Below, piece after piece: positions 44,386 through 54,742 of a DNA stretch of 64,000 nt (the first letter of the stretch is position 1; each line of letters starts with the position of its first letter). Source of the stretch: Prorocentrum cordatum (Eukaryota; Sar; Dinophyceae; Prorocentrales; Prorocentraceae); NCBI GenBank assembly GCA_963575745.1, contig CAUYUJ010012636.1:370536-434535 (forward strand), written 5' to 3'. A program made the translations under genes and the position numbers. The notes beneath the pieces were generated by a model. The model was not told where the DNA came from. It saw only the letters and a program-made list of their open reading frames with translations, and searched no databases.

Positions 44386-45700
44386 ATGGCGGGCGACGGC
44401 GCAGGAACGCTGCTGTTCGGGCCCAAGCGGCCGCATTGGGGGTGCTCCCGCTGCGGCACGGCCAACAACTGGGCCTGTCGCCTGCAGCGCCGATGCGAGG
44501 CGCGCGCGCCGCAGCGGGTCATCACCAAGGCCAGACCGGAGGGAAGAAACTCAAAGCCGCCGACAACCCGAAGGGGCAGCCTCCTTCGCGCAGCGGTGGC
44601 AACGGCGGAGGCAGGCTTGATTCGTCACAGCTGGCGCCATGGGCCTCGTCGAAGCTCGAGAAGGAGTTGGTGGCGCTGCGCAAGCAGGTCCAGCAGCTCA
44701 AGATGGAGAAGAACAAGGACCCTGCCCCACCTCAGGCAGCCCCCACTGGCGTGTCTGATGCGGCCATGGAGGTTGATGAAGGCTCGGCAGGGGCCAAGGA
44801 CACGACGGCGACGGCGTTGCAGCGGAGTGCTATTCAGAACAAGATCGGCCACTACGAGCTGTTCGTCAAGTCCCTCGCCCTCTATGAAGACAATGAAGCT
44901 GAGCAGCTACAGACGGCCAAGAAGCAGCTGGAAGTGCTTCGAGTTCAGCTACGCGAGCTACGTCCGCCGTCCACGGCGCACAAGGTCGCAACGCAGAAGC
45001 TCGAGCGCTGCCGTACCCAGCTCGATCGCTACCGCACCGAGGCTGCTGACCGACGCGAGAAGATCGCTAAGTGACAAGAGGAGTTGGACACGAAAGAGGC
45101 CGCCATCGTTCAGAAGGAGGCTGAGATTGTCCAGCTCACCATGGAGGTGCGCACCTGTGCCGAGGGGCTGTCGAAGCAGCGCGGCGAGCCCGTCACGGCG
45201 GCGGCGAACCCTGCGTCCGCCTCCGTGCTCTCGCCCGACTTCTTGCAAGTGGATATGCCCGAGCTTGAAGGCCAGCCTGACCTCAAGCTCTTCTACCAGC
45301 AGTTCACCACTGACCCAAGGTTCAGCTCGCCCCAGCAGATGCTGGCCAAGCACGTCAAGGTCAGCATGGTGCCGCAGCAGCCGTCTCTTGTTCAGCCTGC
45401 TGGTGGCACTGATGATGTTCGTGAGCTGGACGACAAGGCTGATGTCGTCAAGCGCGGAGCCGAGCCCACACTCGGCATGGATGACGTTCGACAGATGTAC
45501 GAGGAGTTCAAGAAGGCAGGCACTGTCACAGGCGAATCTAGGAGCAGCTGGTTGCACGGTTGCATGAGCTCGTCGATGACATGCACAAGGCCAAGCGTGG
45601 CCGCCTCGCCCAGCCTGCCACTGCAAGCGTGGGGTGTGCCTCACCACCAGCCCCGCGTGAGCGGGCTGCGGCTGCGACGAGGCGAGCTCCTACGTGCTGA
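44386..45700 (+). pseudogene. LINE-2 ORF1, zinc-ribbon and coiled-coil protein, broken
   Basis: The ATG at 44386 gives MAGDGAGTLLFG and a degenerate zinc ribbon (GCSRCGTANNWACRL, then RRCEARAP, where the expected second Cys pair has only one Cys). The frame changes near 44530-44550, then continues with QLAPWASSKLEKELVALRKQ and a long coiled coil (about 44640-45170). A TGA at 45072-45074 interrupts the coiled coil in frame (AK, stop, QEELDTKEA). Near 45540 a second shift leads to EQLVARLHELVDDMHKAKRG and a stop at 45698-45700. An upstream ATG at 44216, directly after the leader, opens a different frame and may be the ancestral start. The role, RNA binding in the LINE particle, is inferred. Confidence 0.65.
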
Positions 45701-45702
45701 TG

Positions 45703-46604
45703 CGCCGCTGAGCTCCCAGCAGTCGCACTTGCTCGAGACCTTCAATGCCAATGAGGGAAAACCCACTCTGAAGCGACGGCTTGAACGGACGCAGGCGCTG
45801 GTGGTGCTAGTTCAGGAGACTGGATATCATGGGCATGAAGTTGAGGAGCTTCAATCTTGGGCAGGCGCCCGTGGCTGGCAAGTGGTTGCCGTTGCAGGCA
45901 GTCCGACCGAAGGTTACCTGCCTGCCGCTGGCGTGGCGGTCTTCGCTCGCAGCGAGGTCGGGCTGCGCTGGCCTGATGGCTACAGCTCGTCGACGTTGGT
46001 GCCGCAGCGTGCCCAGCACGTCATTGTTGATTTACCTGGATGGGAGCCAATTCGTATCTTCAATATCTATTTGCATACGGCTGAGGGCATGACGGCGCGC
46101 AATGCGCGTATCCTGTGCTCTGTAGGCGAAGCCATGTCTGGCATTCTCGCCCCGTGCATCATCGGCGGCGACTGGAACATGCCTGCCAGTGAGGTGGAGG
46201 ACTCCACTTTCCCAGCCCACGCGCAGGTCAGCTTGGTAGTTCCGACGGCTATCACATGCCGCACTGCCCGCTCGTGTTCCACGATAGATTTCTTTGCGTT
46301 GAGTTCTGCAGCGATGCGCTCGCTTAAGTGTGTTTCAGCAGATATGGCGTGGTCAATCAAGCCTCATCGACCTGTTCAGTTGCAGCTTGCAGTTGATGGG
46401 CAGTCCCTGCAGTACCTTGCTTACGGCATGGCGCCTAAGATCCCTGGCGTGCAGGTTCACGGGCCACACTGCGAAGACTCGTCCTGGGCCACTGAGGCGT
46501 CCTATGCTGAGCATGCGGTGGAGTTGGCCAAGCACCAACGCGCTGACGGCGCCTGGGGTTTTCTGTCAACAGCTTGGGCCAAGTTCGTAGTACGCGCAGC
46601 TTAG
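45703..46604 (+). CDS. LINE-2 ORF2 part 1: AP-type endonuclease
   Basis: The frame is open here without interruption. Motifs of the endonuclease/exonuclease/phosphatase fold in order: FNANEGKP (motif 1), VLVQETGYHG (metal-binding Glu codon 45816), IFNIYLHTAEG, IIGGDWNMPAS (Asp codon 46170, Asn 46176), STIDFFALS (Asp codon 46287) and KPHRPVQL (His codon 46365) where SDH is usual. The domain looks complete. A single TAG at 46602-46604 separates it from the rest of ORF2 in the same frame, so the protein was once continuous. The start codon is not obvious. The frame is open back to the ORF1 TGA, so the exact N-terminus is uncertain. Confidence 0.75.
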
Positions 46605-49600
46605 AGGCTTTCGCATGTCACCGCCACAGACATTAAGGACTTCAACTCCTTCGCCAGGTGCCCTACGCCAAGGTGGGTGGAGGTCGGCTATGAGGCCAAG
46701 GATCCCGAAGGTGTTCAAGCCCGCGCCGAGGGCTGGCGGCGGCTTCACAATGCTATCACCTACATCATCCAGCTGGGCGAGGGCGCCTCTGTCAGGCCTA
46801 CTAGTGGCCAGCCAGCTTCGACGGTTTCGTTGGCGACAAGAGCAGTTCCGCGCCCACAACCTGCAGCTGGTCACGCCATGGACGTTGAGGACCACGACCC
46901 GTTCGAGGACCTGGCTGCAGATCTGGATGACAGTGATACTACTCAGAATGGGAAACGGTCTAACATCGGATCCAGGCCATACGCCAGCTCCCACCCCCCT
47001 GCTGCGTCTTGTGGGCAGGATGGCAGTCTCGGTCCGACCCCTGGCGGCGGCACGGCGCCGTTGCTGGATGCAGCTTGTCTAAACTCGGCGCCTGATGTGC
47101 ACAGACAGCGTGATGGCTCCTCCGCTAGCCAGCTGGCGCGAGAGATCGAGTCTTTCCAGGCGCTGGTCTACGTCGGCCAGGGGCTCAACCACAGGCTCGA
47201 CGCCACCGTGGAGCAAGCCCGCAGGCTCGCCGCCCACGCGCCGCTTCGCATTGACAACCTGCGCGAGCTGCTGGCCGACATCGAGGAGGACCTCCAGGCC
47301 GTCAACCAGGAGGCAGGCCGAGACAGCAGCAGTCGCTGGAAGGCGTGGTGTGACCAAGCTAGCGCTGGCGGTGCTCGTGGCCTCCACCGCGTCACCAAGG
47401 TCAAGGATGCGCAGCAGCCGACTGTTGTTCGCGGAACCCGAGGTGCCACTGCTCATCCTCATCACGTTGTTCGGGACATGGAGAAATCCTACATGGACGC
47501 GTGGCATGGATCAGCGCAGGCGCAACGTGCTCGCGTTCCTGATCGTGCGCCCCTGCCGAGAGCCACGCCTGAGCAGATCAGAATGGCTGCGAAGTCCTTT
47601 CCGTCGCCGACCGCCAGCAGCCTGGACGGCATCCACCCGCGCTGCTTCGCGCTCCTCAGTGATGATGCGCTCAACGTGCTGAGCGCCCTATGGGGGGCGA
47701 CAGAAGCGCTCGGCTTGCTGCCGAAGCAGTTGCAGTGGATCCCCCTCCCCATGCTCCCTAAGCCGACTGGCGGGCACAGGCTGATTGTGATCTACGCTGC
47801 CAGCTACCGCGTCTGGCAGCGCGCCAAGCGAGTGCATTTGGAACCTCTGCAGCAGTTTCTTGATCGCAAGTACTGGGGTGTCTCCACTGGCAGGCCGGCG
47901 ATCGACAACGCTTGGGCGATGGCGGCACGGACTGAAGTGGCCGCGTCTACCCAGATGCATTCTGTCACGCTGGTGGCTGACTATTCGAAGTATTATGAGG
48001 GGATTAACCTTGACGAGCTGCAGTTGAAGTTCGACCAGATGCAGGCGCCCACTGGTTGCACTAAGCTCATCTTCAATACGCGGCGAGGCCCGCGGATCAT
48101 TAGGTCTCAACGTGTGCCTTCACCCGCTGGCGTCTGTTTTTCCAAATATATTGACGACGCGGCGATTGGCCTGCATCACGCCGATCCGCAGCGTGTCATC
48201 CAGCTTGCCGCCCAGGCTGGGCGTGATTTTCAGCAGGTGGCCAAGAGGCTTGGATCTCGTACCAATGACAAATGTGCCATCGTCGCTTCTAGTGCTGCGC
48301 TTGGGCGAGAAGTTGCACTGCAGCTAAATGTGTCTGAGGAAGCGGCAGTCAGGCGCGTTGTCTCCGACCTAGGCGTCGACTACGCAGCGGGTCGCGCCCG
48401 TCAGGCCCCAGGAGCTCGTGCCAAGCAGCGAGCTCGCCTGGCTCGGCACAGGAGGCGGATGCGCGAGATATCCAAGCACAAGAAGGCGATTCCTGTGAAG
48501 AAGGACCTTCGCCTAGACAGGATCTACCGCACTGGCGCGCGCCCTGCATGCACGTACGGAGTAGAAGTCAATGGCCTGACTGATGCACAGCTCGGTGATC
48601 TTCGCCGTGCTGATGGGCGCCAGGTCAAGCCTTACCACGGGGGTGCGTCGGCCACGGCCAAGCTGGCGCTGGACGGTGACCCCGCCATCCGACAGGCGAT
48701 CGCGCCAGTCATTCAGTACAGCCGCATGATGTGGGAAGCTATTACACGTCCTGAGCGCGCGCTTGCATCGCAGAAAGATCTCTTGCTTTGGTGGGGCTCT
48801 GCTGTTACTTTCTTGGGCCGCCCTTTCAGCTGGGCTAAGTCACGAGGGCCACTGGAGCGAGCGGCTCTGTGTCTTGAGCGCGTCGGCTGGACCACACGCA
48901 GCGGTGCCCTCGGGCGTGACCATGTGGATCAAGAGGTTCGTGTCGACCAGCTTCCACCAGCCGTAGTTGAGGACCTGCGCAGTGCGGCGACGCAGCGGAT
49001 GCTTGAATGTCATCTTGCTGACAAATGGGAGTTGCCTGCTGGAGTTCGTGTCACGTTCGACCTCATTCAGGGCGCGGTCCGCGAGCGCTCGGCCAAGTAC
49101 GCCAAGTATCAGAAGTTCCTCATTCGTTCTTGTGCACGCGAAGGAGTGTGGACACGACAGCGGGCACGAGAGCGCGGGTACGACACCAACGGCCTCTGCA
49201 GTTGCGGGCAGCCTGATACTGTCCACCACAGGCTCTACTCCTGCACGCGAGCTGACGTAGTCGCGGCTCGGTCTAACAGCGGAGCCAGCCCGACGTTCAT
49301 CCAGGAGGGTCACGAAGCTGATGGGGATCTGCGCTACGTCACGGGGGCATTCGCCTACGAGGAACGTCTGCTGCCACCGCTTGATAGCGGCACGACTGTC
49401 CACCTTCTCGATGCTGATGGTCATGAGGCAAATTGTGAGCCTGAGACTCTCTGCAACATCATTGCCCCCAGCGTCCCGCCCGTGGAGATTGCAGTGGACG
49501 GCTCTTGCAGTGTGCCGCTCCTTGCAGCTGCTCGCCGCGCTGGCTGGGCTTTGGCGCTGCTGGACCCGTGCGGCAACCAGCCGCTCCGAGTGATGTACGG

Positions 49601-50636
49601 TGCAGTCCCTGGCTCCCTGCCGCAGCGATCAGCCATGGCTGGGCACTTGGCACTCGCATACGTCGGGCAAGTGGTAGACAGGCCGACGGACGTCCTCGCT
49701 GACTACATGGCTGCTGTGATTGAGGCCACCAAGAGCCCCGAACAGCAGCTGCGACCTGGTGCGCGATATGGTTGTGTCAAGCTTTTTGGTCAACAGATGC
49801 CTGGATTTCATCACATTCGGTCCGTGTCGCACGTGAAGGCACATCGCTCTGCTGACCAGTATGCTCAGTTGTCTGAGGTTGATACGCGTCTCACTGACGC
49901 CAATGTTGTTGCTGACGTCTTCGCCAAGCGCGCGGTCCAGCTGCATGAGCCCGTGCCGCATGAGCTTGATGAGCAGCTCGAGACTGGGCTGCGCATCGCG
50001 AATGGTTTCGTGTCTTTGGCCGCCGCCGTGCTGCCGCTTTTCGACAGAGAGGAGCGTTGGGCACGAGTGTCGGTGGCACAGCGCGCTGCACACATTCAGC
50101 GCACTCGTTGGCATGACTGGCGTCGCACTGTGATAGGCGAGCAATGTAGCAAGTGTTTGTGTTTAGCACATGACACGCATGACAAGCCCCTCTCAGGACG
50201 TAGGGGCATGCCCAAGTATCTTGACAGTTTTGTGCGTACCCCTCTAGGTCACACACTTGTAGCTGTGAATCAGGGGGGTAAGGCCCCTGCGTGCCCAGGT
50301 TGCTGCCGCCCAGTGCATGTGTGTACTAAGTGCGGTGCCTGGGCTCAGCAGTCCAGGGGGAGCAAATTAAGACGACCTTGCGAGCCCCCCACCAGGAAGG
50401 GGCTTGAGGTCCTTGCGAATTTACGTAACGGAGTTGGCCCCCACAGGGGGCTCGCTCGCCAGGTTGACGCCGCCCTCCCAGCTCTTCAGTCCGTGTCTGG
50501 TGCTGTGAGGCGTCCCGAGCTTGAGACCACACGCGTTTCCAGGGCTCCTGTGCCCGAGGGCCCCCCGACCTACGAGTCCAGGATGGCTGCCCTCGCCGAG
50601 AGAATTCGTCTGAAAGAGCAGGCTGCCTCAAGGTAG
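46605..50636 (+). CDS. LINE-2 ORF2 part 2: RT, zinc knuckle, RNase H, Cys-rich domain
   Basis: Open for about 1340 codons to TAG 50634-50636. A linker (RLSHVTATDIKDFNSFA onward) and SSRWKAWCDQASAGGARGLH lead to the RT: SSLDGIHPRCFALLS, LPMLPKPTGGHRLIVIYAAS, motif A LVADYSKYYEGI (Asp 47979) and motif C KYIDDAAIG (48147-48158). A to C are only 58 residues apart and motif B is absent, implying a ~34-residue in-frame deletion. The zinc knuckle CSCGQPDTVHHRLYSC is at 49197-49245. RNase H has AVDGS (Asp 49497), ADYM (Asp 49701) and VVADVFAKRA (Asp 49914), but the expected Glu is Gly (GGG 49641-49643). The C-terminal Cys-rich domain has CSKCLC, CPGCC and CTKCG (50146-50333). Confidence 0.85.
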   Translation, partial: RLSHVTATDIKDFNSFARCPTPRWVEVGYEAKDPEGVQARAEGWRRLHNAITYIIQLGEGASVRPTSGQPASTVSLATRAVPRPQPAAGHAMDVEDHDPFEDLAADLDDSDTTQNGKRSNIGSRPYASSHPPAASCGQDGSLGPTPGGGTAPLLDAACLNSAPDVHRQRDGSSASQLAREIESFQALVYVGQGLNHRLDATVEQARRLAAHAPLRIDNLRELLADIEEDLQAVNQEAGRDSSSRWKAWCDQASAGGARGLHRVTKVKDAQQPTVVRGTRGATAHPHHVVRDMEKSYMDAWHGSAQAQRARVPDRAPLPRATPEQIRMAAKSFPSPTASSLDGIHPRCFALLSDDALNVLSALWGATEALGLLPKQLQWIPLPMLPKPTGGHRLIVIYAASYRVWQRAKRVHLEPLQQFLDRKYWGVSTGRPAIDNAWAMAARTEVAASTQMHSVTLVADYSKYYEGINLDELQLKFDQMQAPTGCTKLIFNTRRGPRIIRSQRVPSPAGVCFSKYIDDAAIGLHHADPQRVIQLAAQAGRDFQQVAKRLGSRTNDKCAIVASSAALGREVALQLNVSEEAAVRRVVSDLGVDYAAGRARQAPGARAKQRARLARHRRRMREISKHKKAIPVKKDLRLDRIYRTGARPACTYGVEVNGLTDAQLGDLRRADGRQVKPYHGGASATAKLALDGDPAIRQAIAPVIQYSRMMWEAITRPERALASQKDLLLWWGSAVTFLGRPFSWAKSRGPLERAALCLERVGWTTRSGALGRDHVDQEVRVDQLPPAVVEDLRSAATQRMLECHLADKWELPAGVRVTFDLIQGAVRERSAKYAKYQKFLIRSCAREGVWTRQRARERGYDTNGLCSCGQPDTVHHRLYSCTRADVVAARSNSGASPTFIQEGHEADGDLRYVTGAFAYEERLLPPLDSGTTVHLLDADGHEANCEPETLCNIIAPSVPPVEIAVDGSCSVPLLAAARRAGWALALLDPCGNQPLRVMYGAVPGSLPQRSAMAGHLALAYVGQVVDRPTDVLADYMAAVIEATKSPEQQLRPGARYGCVKLFGQQMPGFHHIRSVSHVKAHRSADQYAQLSEVDTRLTDANVVADVFAKRAVQLHEPVPHELDEQLETGLRIANGFVSLAAAVLPLFDREERWARVSVAQRAAHIQRTRWHDWRRTVIGEQCSKCLCLAHDTHDKPLSGRRGMPKYLDSFVRTPLGHTLVAVNQGGKAPACPGCCRPVHVCTKCGAWAQQSRGSKLRRPCEPPTRKGLEVLANLRNGVGPHRGLARQVDAALPALQSVSGAVRRPELETTRVSRAPVPEGPPTYESRMAALAERIRLKEQAASR

Positions 50637-50758
50637 TCTGTTTTCATGCCTGGCAAAGTCGCCGAAGGTTGTGCATTGTTTTGCACGCGCCAGGGCCCAG
50701 AGCTGCTGGCGTGATCAGGTTGAGCCGCCATCCTCCTCGGAGTTTCAGCATTCAGCAT
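50637..50758 (+). other. LINE-2 3' UTR and heptamer tail
   Basis: About 120 bases with a small GTGCA/TGCAC hairpin (50671-50686), ending TTTCAGCATTCAGCAT before the right duplication. No poly(A). A short-repeat tail is known for several LINE clades. Confidence 0.6.
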
Positions 50759-50773
50759 TCATCCTCCTCCGCC
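50759..50773. repeat. Right target-site duplication of LINE-2
   Basis: An exact copy of 44178-44192 (TCATCCTCCTCCGCC). Confidence 0.65.
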
Positions 50774-50990
50774 TCCATATCCTTCTCCTCTTCCTCCTCG
50801 TCATCCTCATCATCACCATGATCAGCATCAGCATCATCATCAGCATCAGCATCATTATCAGCATCAGCATCATCATCATCATTACCATCAGCATCAGCAT
50901 CATCAGCATCATCATCAGCAGCATCGTCAGCAACATCATCATCAGCATCATCATCATCAGCCGTCTCATCTTCGTCCTCCGTCACTTCTT
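50774..50990. repeat. CTC then (ATC)n cryptic array
   Basis: A brief CTC/TTC segment to 50805, then ATC/CAGCAT triplets. Again CTC precedes ATC on +. 50991-51215 is ordinary GC-rich sequence. Confidence 0.9.
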
Positions 50991-51220
50991 TCCCTGCGTC
51001 AGCGTTCCTCGTTATTCTTCCCCGCGAGGTGAGCCCAGGTCGGAGGGGGAGGACGGGGAAGGGAAGTGGGGAGGGGGCGCGGCTCACCAAGCAGCAACAG
51101 GGGGGCGGGAGAGGAGAGGTCGCAAGGGCACCGGCGAGGTAGGTCCTTGTTGGCCCATGTGTACTGGAATGCGTTAGCGCGCTGGAAATCCTGCCACCCC
51201 ACGCGCCGTGCGCCTCTCTA

Positions 51221-51700
51221 CATCTCTCTCTCTCTCTCTCTCTCTCCCTCGCGCTTTCATTGTTGTTTGTCTCTCTCTCTCTCTCTCTCTCGTTGTATAG
51301 AAATAAATAAATCTATATATATATATGTGTGCATGCACGCATGCATACATACACATGTGTATGCATATGTATGAATACACAAATAATTATATACTTGTAT
51401 ATATAGAGAGAGCGAGAGAGAGAGATGCTCATCACCCTTTCTCAACCAAAATGCTCGTCGCGGCGCTTGCTCCGTGCGCGCAACTGACCCGCGGTCCGCA
51501 CCGTTGCGCCCGACACACGCGGCATGTCGCTCACTCTGTCTCTCTCTCTATGTCTGTGTGTCTGTCTGTCTATCTGTCTCTCGCTCTGTCTCTCTTGTTT
51601 TCTAAACCTTTATCCTCTGTTTGTCTGCCCTTCAGATCATCCATGCACCCAGGGACAATGAATGACCGCTCGGTCCCCTCACTCTGACAATAGCATATAC
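51221..51700. repeat. (CT)n, TA-rich, (AG)n and TCTG repeats
   Basis: CT runs at 51221-51246 and 51271-51290, a TATA/TGCATA alternating purine-pyrimidine block at 51314-51400, AGAG at 51404-51424, and TCTG/TCTC at 51535-51600. 51700-52040 is similar low-GC, TACACA/TATGTG-rich sequence with no gene. Confidence 0.85.
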
Positions 51701-52044
51701 ACACGTATGTGTAGGTGTAGATATGTGTATCGCTTAGCGCGCGCTATGTGAATATACATCTACAACTATGCATAGATACATGCATGTGTACACACGTACA
51801 GACATGTAGAATTCGACGCGTGTAGGCATGAGTCAGACGGGGTATGGTAAGCCGTCCCATAAATTACGACTTAAGTGTACGATAGCATCCTTTACGTTAT
51901 CCCTGCAACAGGTATGAGTAGGTAGATATGAAATAAAATATATGATCGGAGAGTGCATCGTCGAAAGATGTGGACGTCTGCTTTCCCGTTACTCGGACGC
52001 ACTTGTACCTCGAAGCAAGGTTGTCAAATAGAGCGGCGCCGCTT

Positions 52045-52395
52045 AAGGTACAAACGGTGGTGGGGGCCTCTTGGCCCGTCTTGGGGGCGGTCTTTGGGGC
52101 CTCTTGGGCCGTCTTGGAACACCACGAAAATTGAGAAACAATAAAAAAGAATCAAAGACCTTTGCCCATCGGGGCACTCGTCTGGGGTCTCGGGCTCCCG
52201 CTTGATCCTGCACGGGGCCGTCCTGGTGCAGCCTGGTAGCCTTCGGAGGCCGTTCACAAAGCATCTTCGGCGCTCTCGGGGTTTGGTGGACCGGTCCGGT
52301 AGACTGTCGCACTAATTTGTGGGCCATCTGTGCGCTCACGGGGCCACTTTGGGGGCCACGAGGGTGCCCATGGGGCCCCTGGGATGGCCATGCGT
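52045..52395. repeat. GGCCTCTTGG minisatellite, inverted block 3
   Basis: GGGGCCTCTTGGCCCGTCTTGGGGGCGGTCTTTGGGG-type units, the reverse complement of the GGCCCAAGA family, in two patches (52060-52125, 52320-52390). Confidence 0.65.
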
Positions 52396-52439
52396 AATTA
52401 CCCGTGGCCCTGGTCCCAGGCCCGCCCGCGGTCTACTCC

Positions 52440-52695
52440 GATATATATATATATATGTATATATACACACATATGCGTATATAGATACATGTATGTATAT
52501 GTATATATGGTTGTACGTATATATGTGTTTACGTATATGTACACATATACACATGAGAATGCAATTATACGCATGTCATATACATGTGTTCAAATATGCG
52601 TATATGTGTGCACGGTTGTGTGAATATATATGTGTGTACATGTGTATCTATATATATATATATTAACACAAACCTATACAGATGTGTATATACAT
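52440..52695. repeat. TA/TG alternating repeat
   Basis: TATATA, TATGTATA, ACACATAT and similar for 250 bases, pure TA at 52441-52456 and 52649-52663. Potential Z-DNA or cruciform former. Confidence 0.85.
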
Positions 52696-52732
52696 GCGCT
52701 TGTGCTCAAGGGCCTCCTACGTCCGACCCACA

Positions 52733-52786
52733 GACTTCAAGGTTCCCACTAGCCGAGCGACGCTCTGCGAGTTGGCCCGAAAGCGC
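52733..52786. repeat. Isolated relative of the 62-bp unit at 8.1 kb
   Basis: CCCACTAGCCGAGCGACGCT and GCGAGTTGGCCCGAA resemble CCCAGTAGCAGAGCGCGCT and GCGAACTGGCCTCGAA at 8140-8270. The remainder to 53340 shows no gene. Confidence 0.4.
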
Positions 52787-53336
52787 ACCGCCAAAATTCG
52801 ATGCCAACACCACCTCCATTAGCAGAACACCCCTTCACTCACTCACTCAAAACCGTACCTGACGTGCGGGCCCCACCCCAATTAGCAAGTATGTCTCACC
52901 GTTGAACGAGGGGAAATGAGGGATCCTAGATTAGAAAACCATGCAGCCGACGTTAGCGTGGCCATGCCTTCTGGCTTGCCCGAGAAAACATACGCGTATG
53001 CTCACATGTCAGGCACAGGCATGGAAAGAAACGGAAAGGGGCAAGGAGAGAGTTGAGAGCATGGAGGAGAGCGGATGGGAACATCTGGGGCAAAAGGCTG
53101 ACATAATATGGAAAATTGATCAGCAAACATAGTATATCACCTTAGAAGTAAAGAGGAGAGGAAGACACATCAATCCATATATGCGAGGACTGCCTTGGGG
53201 ATGAAGAGCAGGCATGATAAATAAGAGGGCCCTCCGACCATGAAGTTCATGAAAACGTAACCCCGGTTCATGCCGCTGCTGTCGTCCTCACGTGACGATG
53301 GCGCCAGGGCAATGCTCATCTCCCTCTTAACCCGCC

Positions 53337-53396
53337 TCTTCCTCCTCCTCCTTCTCCTCCTCCTGCTGCTCCTCCTCCTCGTCCTCCTCATGTCCC
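53337..53396. repeat. Short (CTC)n run
   Basis: CTC/CTT/CTG triplets just upstream of SL-R copy 3. Confidence 0.8.
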
Positions 53397-53485
53397 TCCT
53401 AGACCCTCCTCCCTCCTGCTCGTCCCCAGCGCGAACTGCATGGAGCCGACGGCATCCTGCACCTCCTGACGTACCAGAAGTCCTG

Positions 53486-53774
53486 TTGTTTAAATCGATC
53501 CAGGATTGTCAGGGCGCAACAGCTACGATGATCCGTTATGTTGAAGTCCAGAGAGCAGCGCTCCAGCACAATTCAGGATCGTCAACGGCGCAACAGTCAG
53601 GTTGATTTGTGTCGTGGAAGTTCCGAGAATTGTGTTTCGGCACGACGCTTCAGGATCTGCCAACGGACCTCTCCCAACGGGGCGAACCCTCATATGAATC
53701 TGAGAAGAGGAAGCTTAGAGGAAGGATGTCTTCTAACATCCTTGATGAGTCTTGGGTTTGCACTGTTTTTCTGT
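53486..53774 (+). mobile_element. SINE-like family SL-R, copy 3 (5'-truncated)
   Basis: Lacks the 82-bp CTCTCGCC units. Contains the ~72-bp middle units (CAGGATTGTCAGGGCGCAAC at 53502, CAGGATCGTCAACGGCGCAA at 53575), then ATGAATCTGAGAAGAGGAAGC ... TTGATGAGTCTTGGGTTTGC and CACTGTT, then CTC. 5' truncation is expected for reverse-transcribed elements. Confidence 0.65.
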
Positions 53775-54559
53775 TCCTCATCCTGCTCCTCCGCGTCCGC
53801 CTCCTTCTCCTCCTCGTCCTCCTCCTCCGCCTCCTCTTCCTCCTCCTCCTCCTCCTCCTCCTCCTCCTCTCCTCCTCCTCCGCCACCGCCGCCTGCTCTG
53901 CCGCCTCATCCTCGTCATCCTCCTCTTCTCCTCCTCCTCATCCTCATCCTCCTCCTCCTCCTCATCATCCTTCTCACCTTCCTGCTCCTCCTCCTCCTCC
54001 TCCTCCTCCTCCTCCTCCTCCTCCTCATTAGCAGCATCGACATCATCAGCATCCGCATCATCAGCATCATCATCACCATCAGCATCAGCATCAGCATCAT
54101 CAGCATCATCATCAGCATCAGCAGCATCATCAACAGCAGCACAATCAGCATCATAACCCTCAGCATCAGCAGCAGCATCATCATCATCATCATCATCATC
54201 ATCAGCAGCAGCTTCATCATCAGCATCATAATCAGCATCAGCATCATCATGATCATCGTCATCGTCAGCATCAGCAGCATCAGCCTCATCATCATAAGCA
54301 GTAGCGTCATCGTCAGCATCAGCAGCATCATCATCATCATCATCGTCATCATCGTCGTCGTAATCATCCTCATCAGCAGAAGCATCATCATCAGCATCGG
54401 CATCATCAGTATCGTCAGCATTCGCATCAGCATCAGCATCATCAGCATCATCAGCATCATCATGAGCATCACATTCATCAGCATCAGAAGCGACATCATC
54501 AGTATCACCGTCATCATCAGCAGCAGCATCAGCATCAACATCATCAGGTACAGCATCAT

Positions 54560-54597
<38 letters not shown>

Positions 54598-54672
54598 TCA
54601 GCATCAGCATCATCACCAGCCTCATCACCAGCATGATGCATCGGCATCAGCAGCATCATCATCATCATCATT

Positions 54673-54742
<70 letters not shown>

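Larger units (their letters stand above)
44194..50758 (+). mobile_element. LINE-2: spliced-leader-capped non-LTR retrotransposon
   Basis: A 6.56-kb element with a defined 5' end (spliced leader), ORF1, ORF2 with endonuclease, RT, zinc knuckle, RNase H and Cys-rich end. Its 3' terminus is a short heptamer tail (TTCAGCA twice at 50744-50757), and it is flanked by a 15-bp direct repeat. Damage is limited to two frameshifts and a TGA in ORF1, one TAG in ORF2, loss of RT motif B and one RNase H substitution, so it is much younger than LINE-1. Confidence 0.85.
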
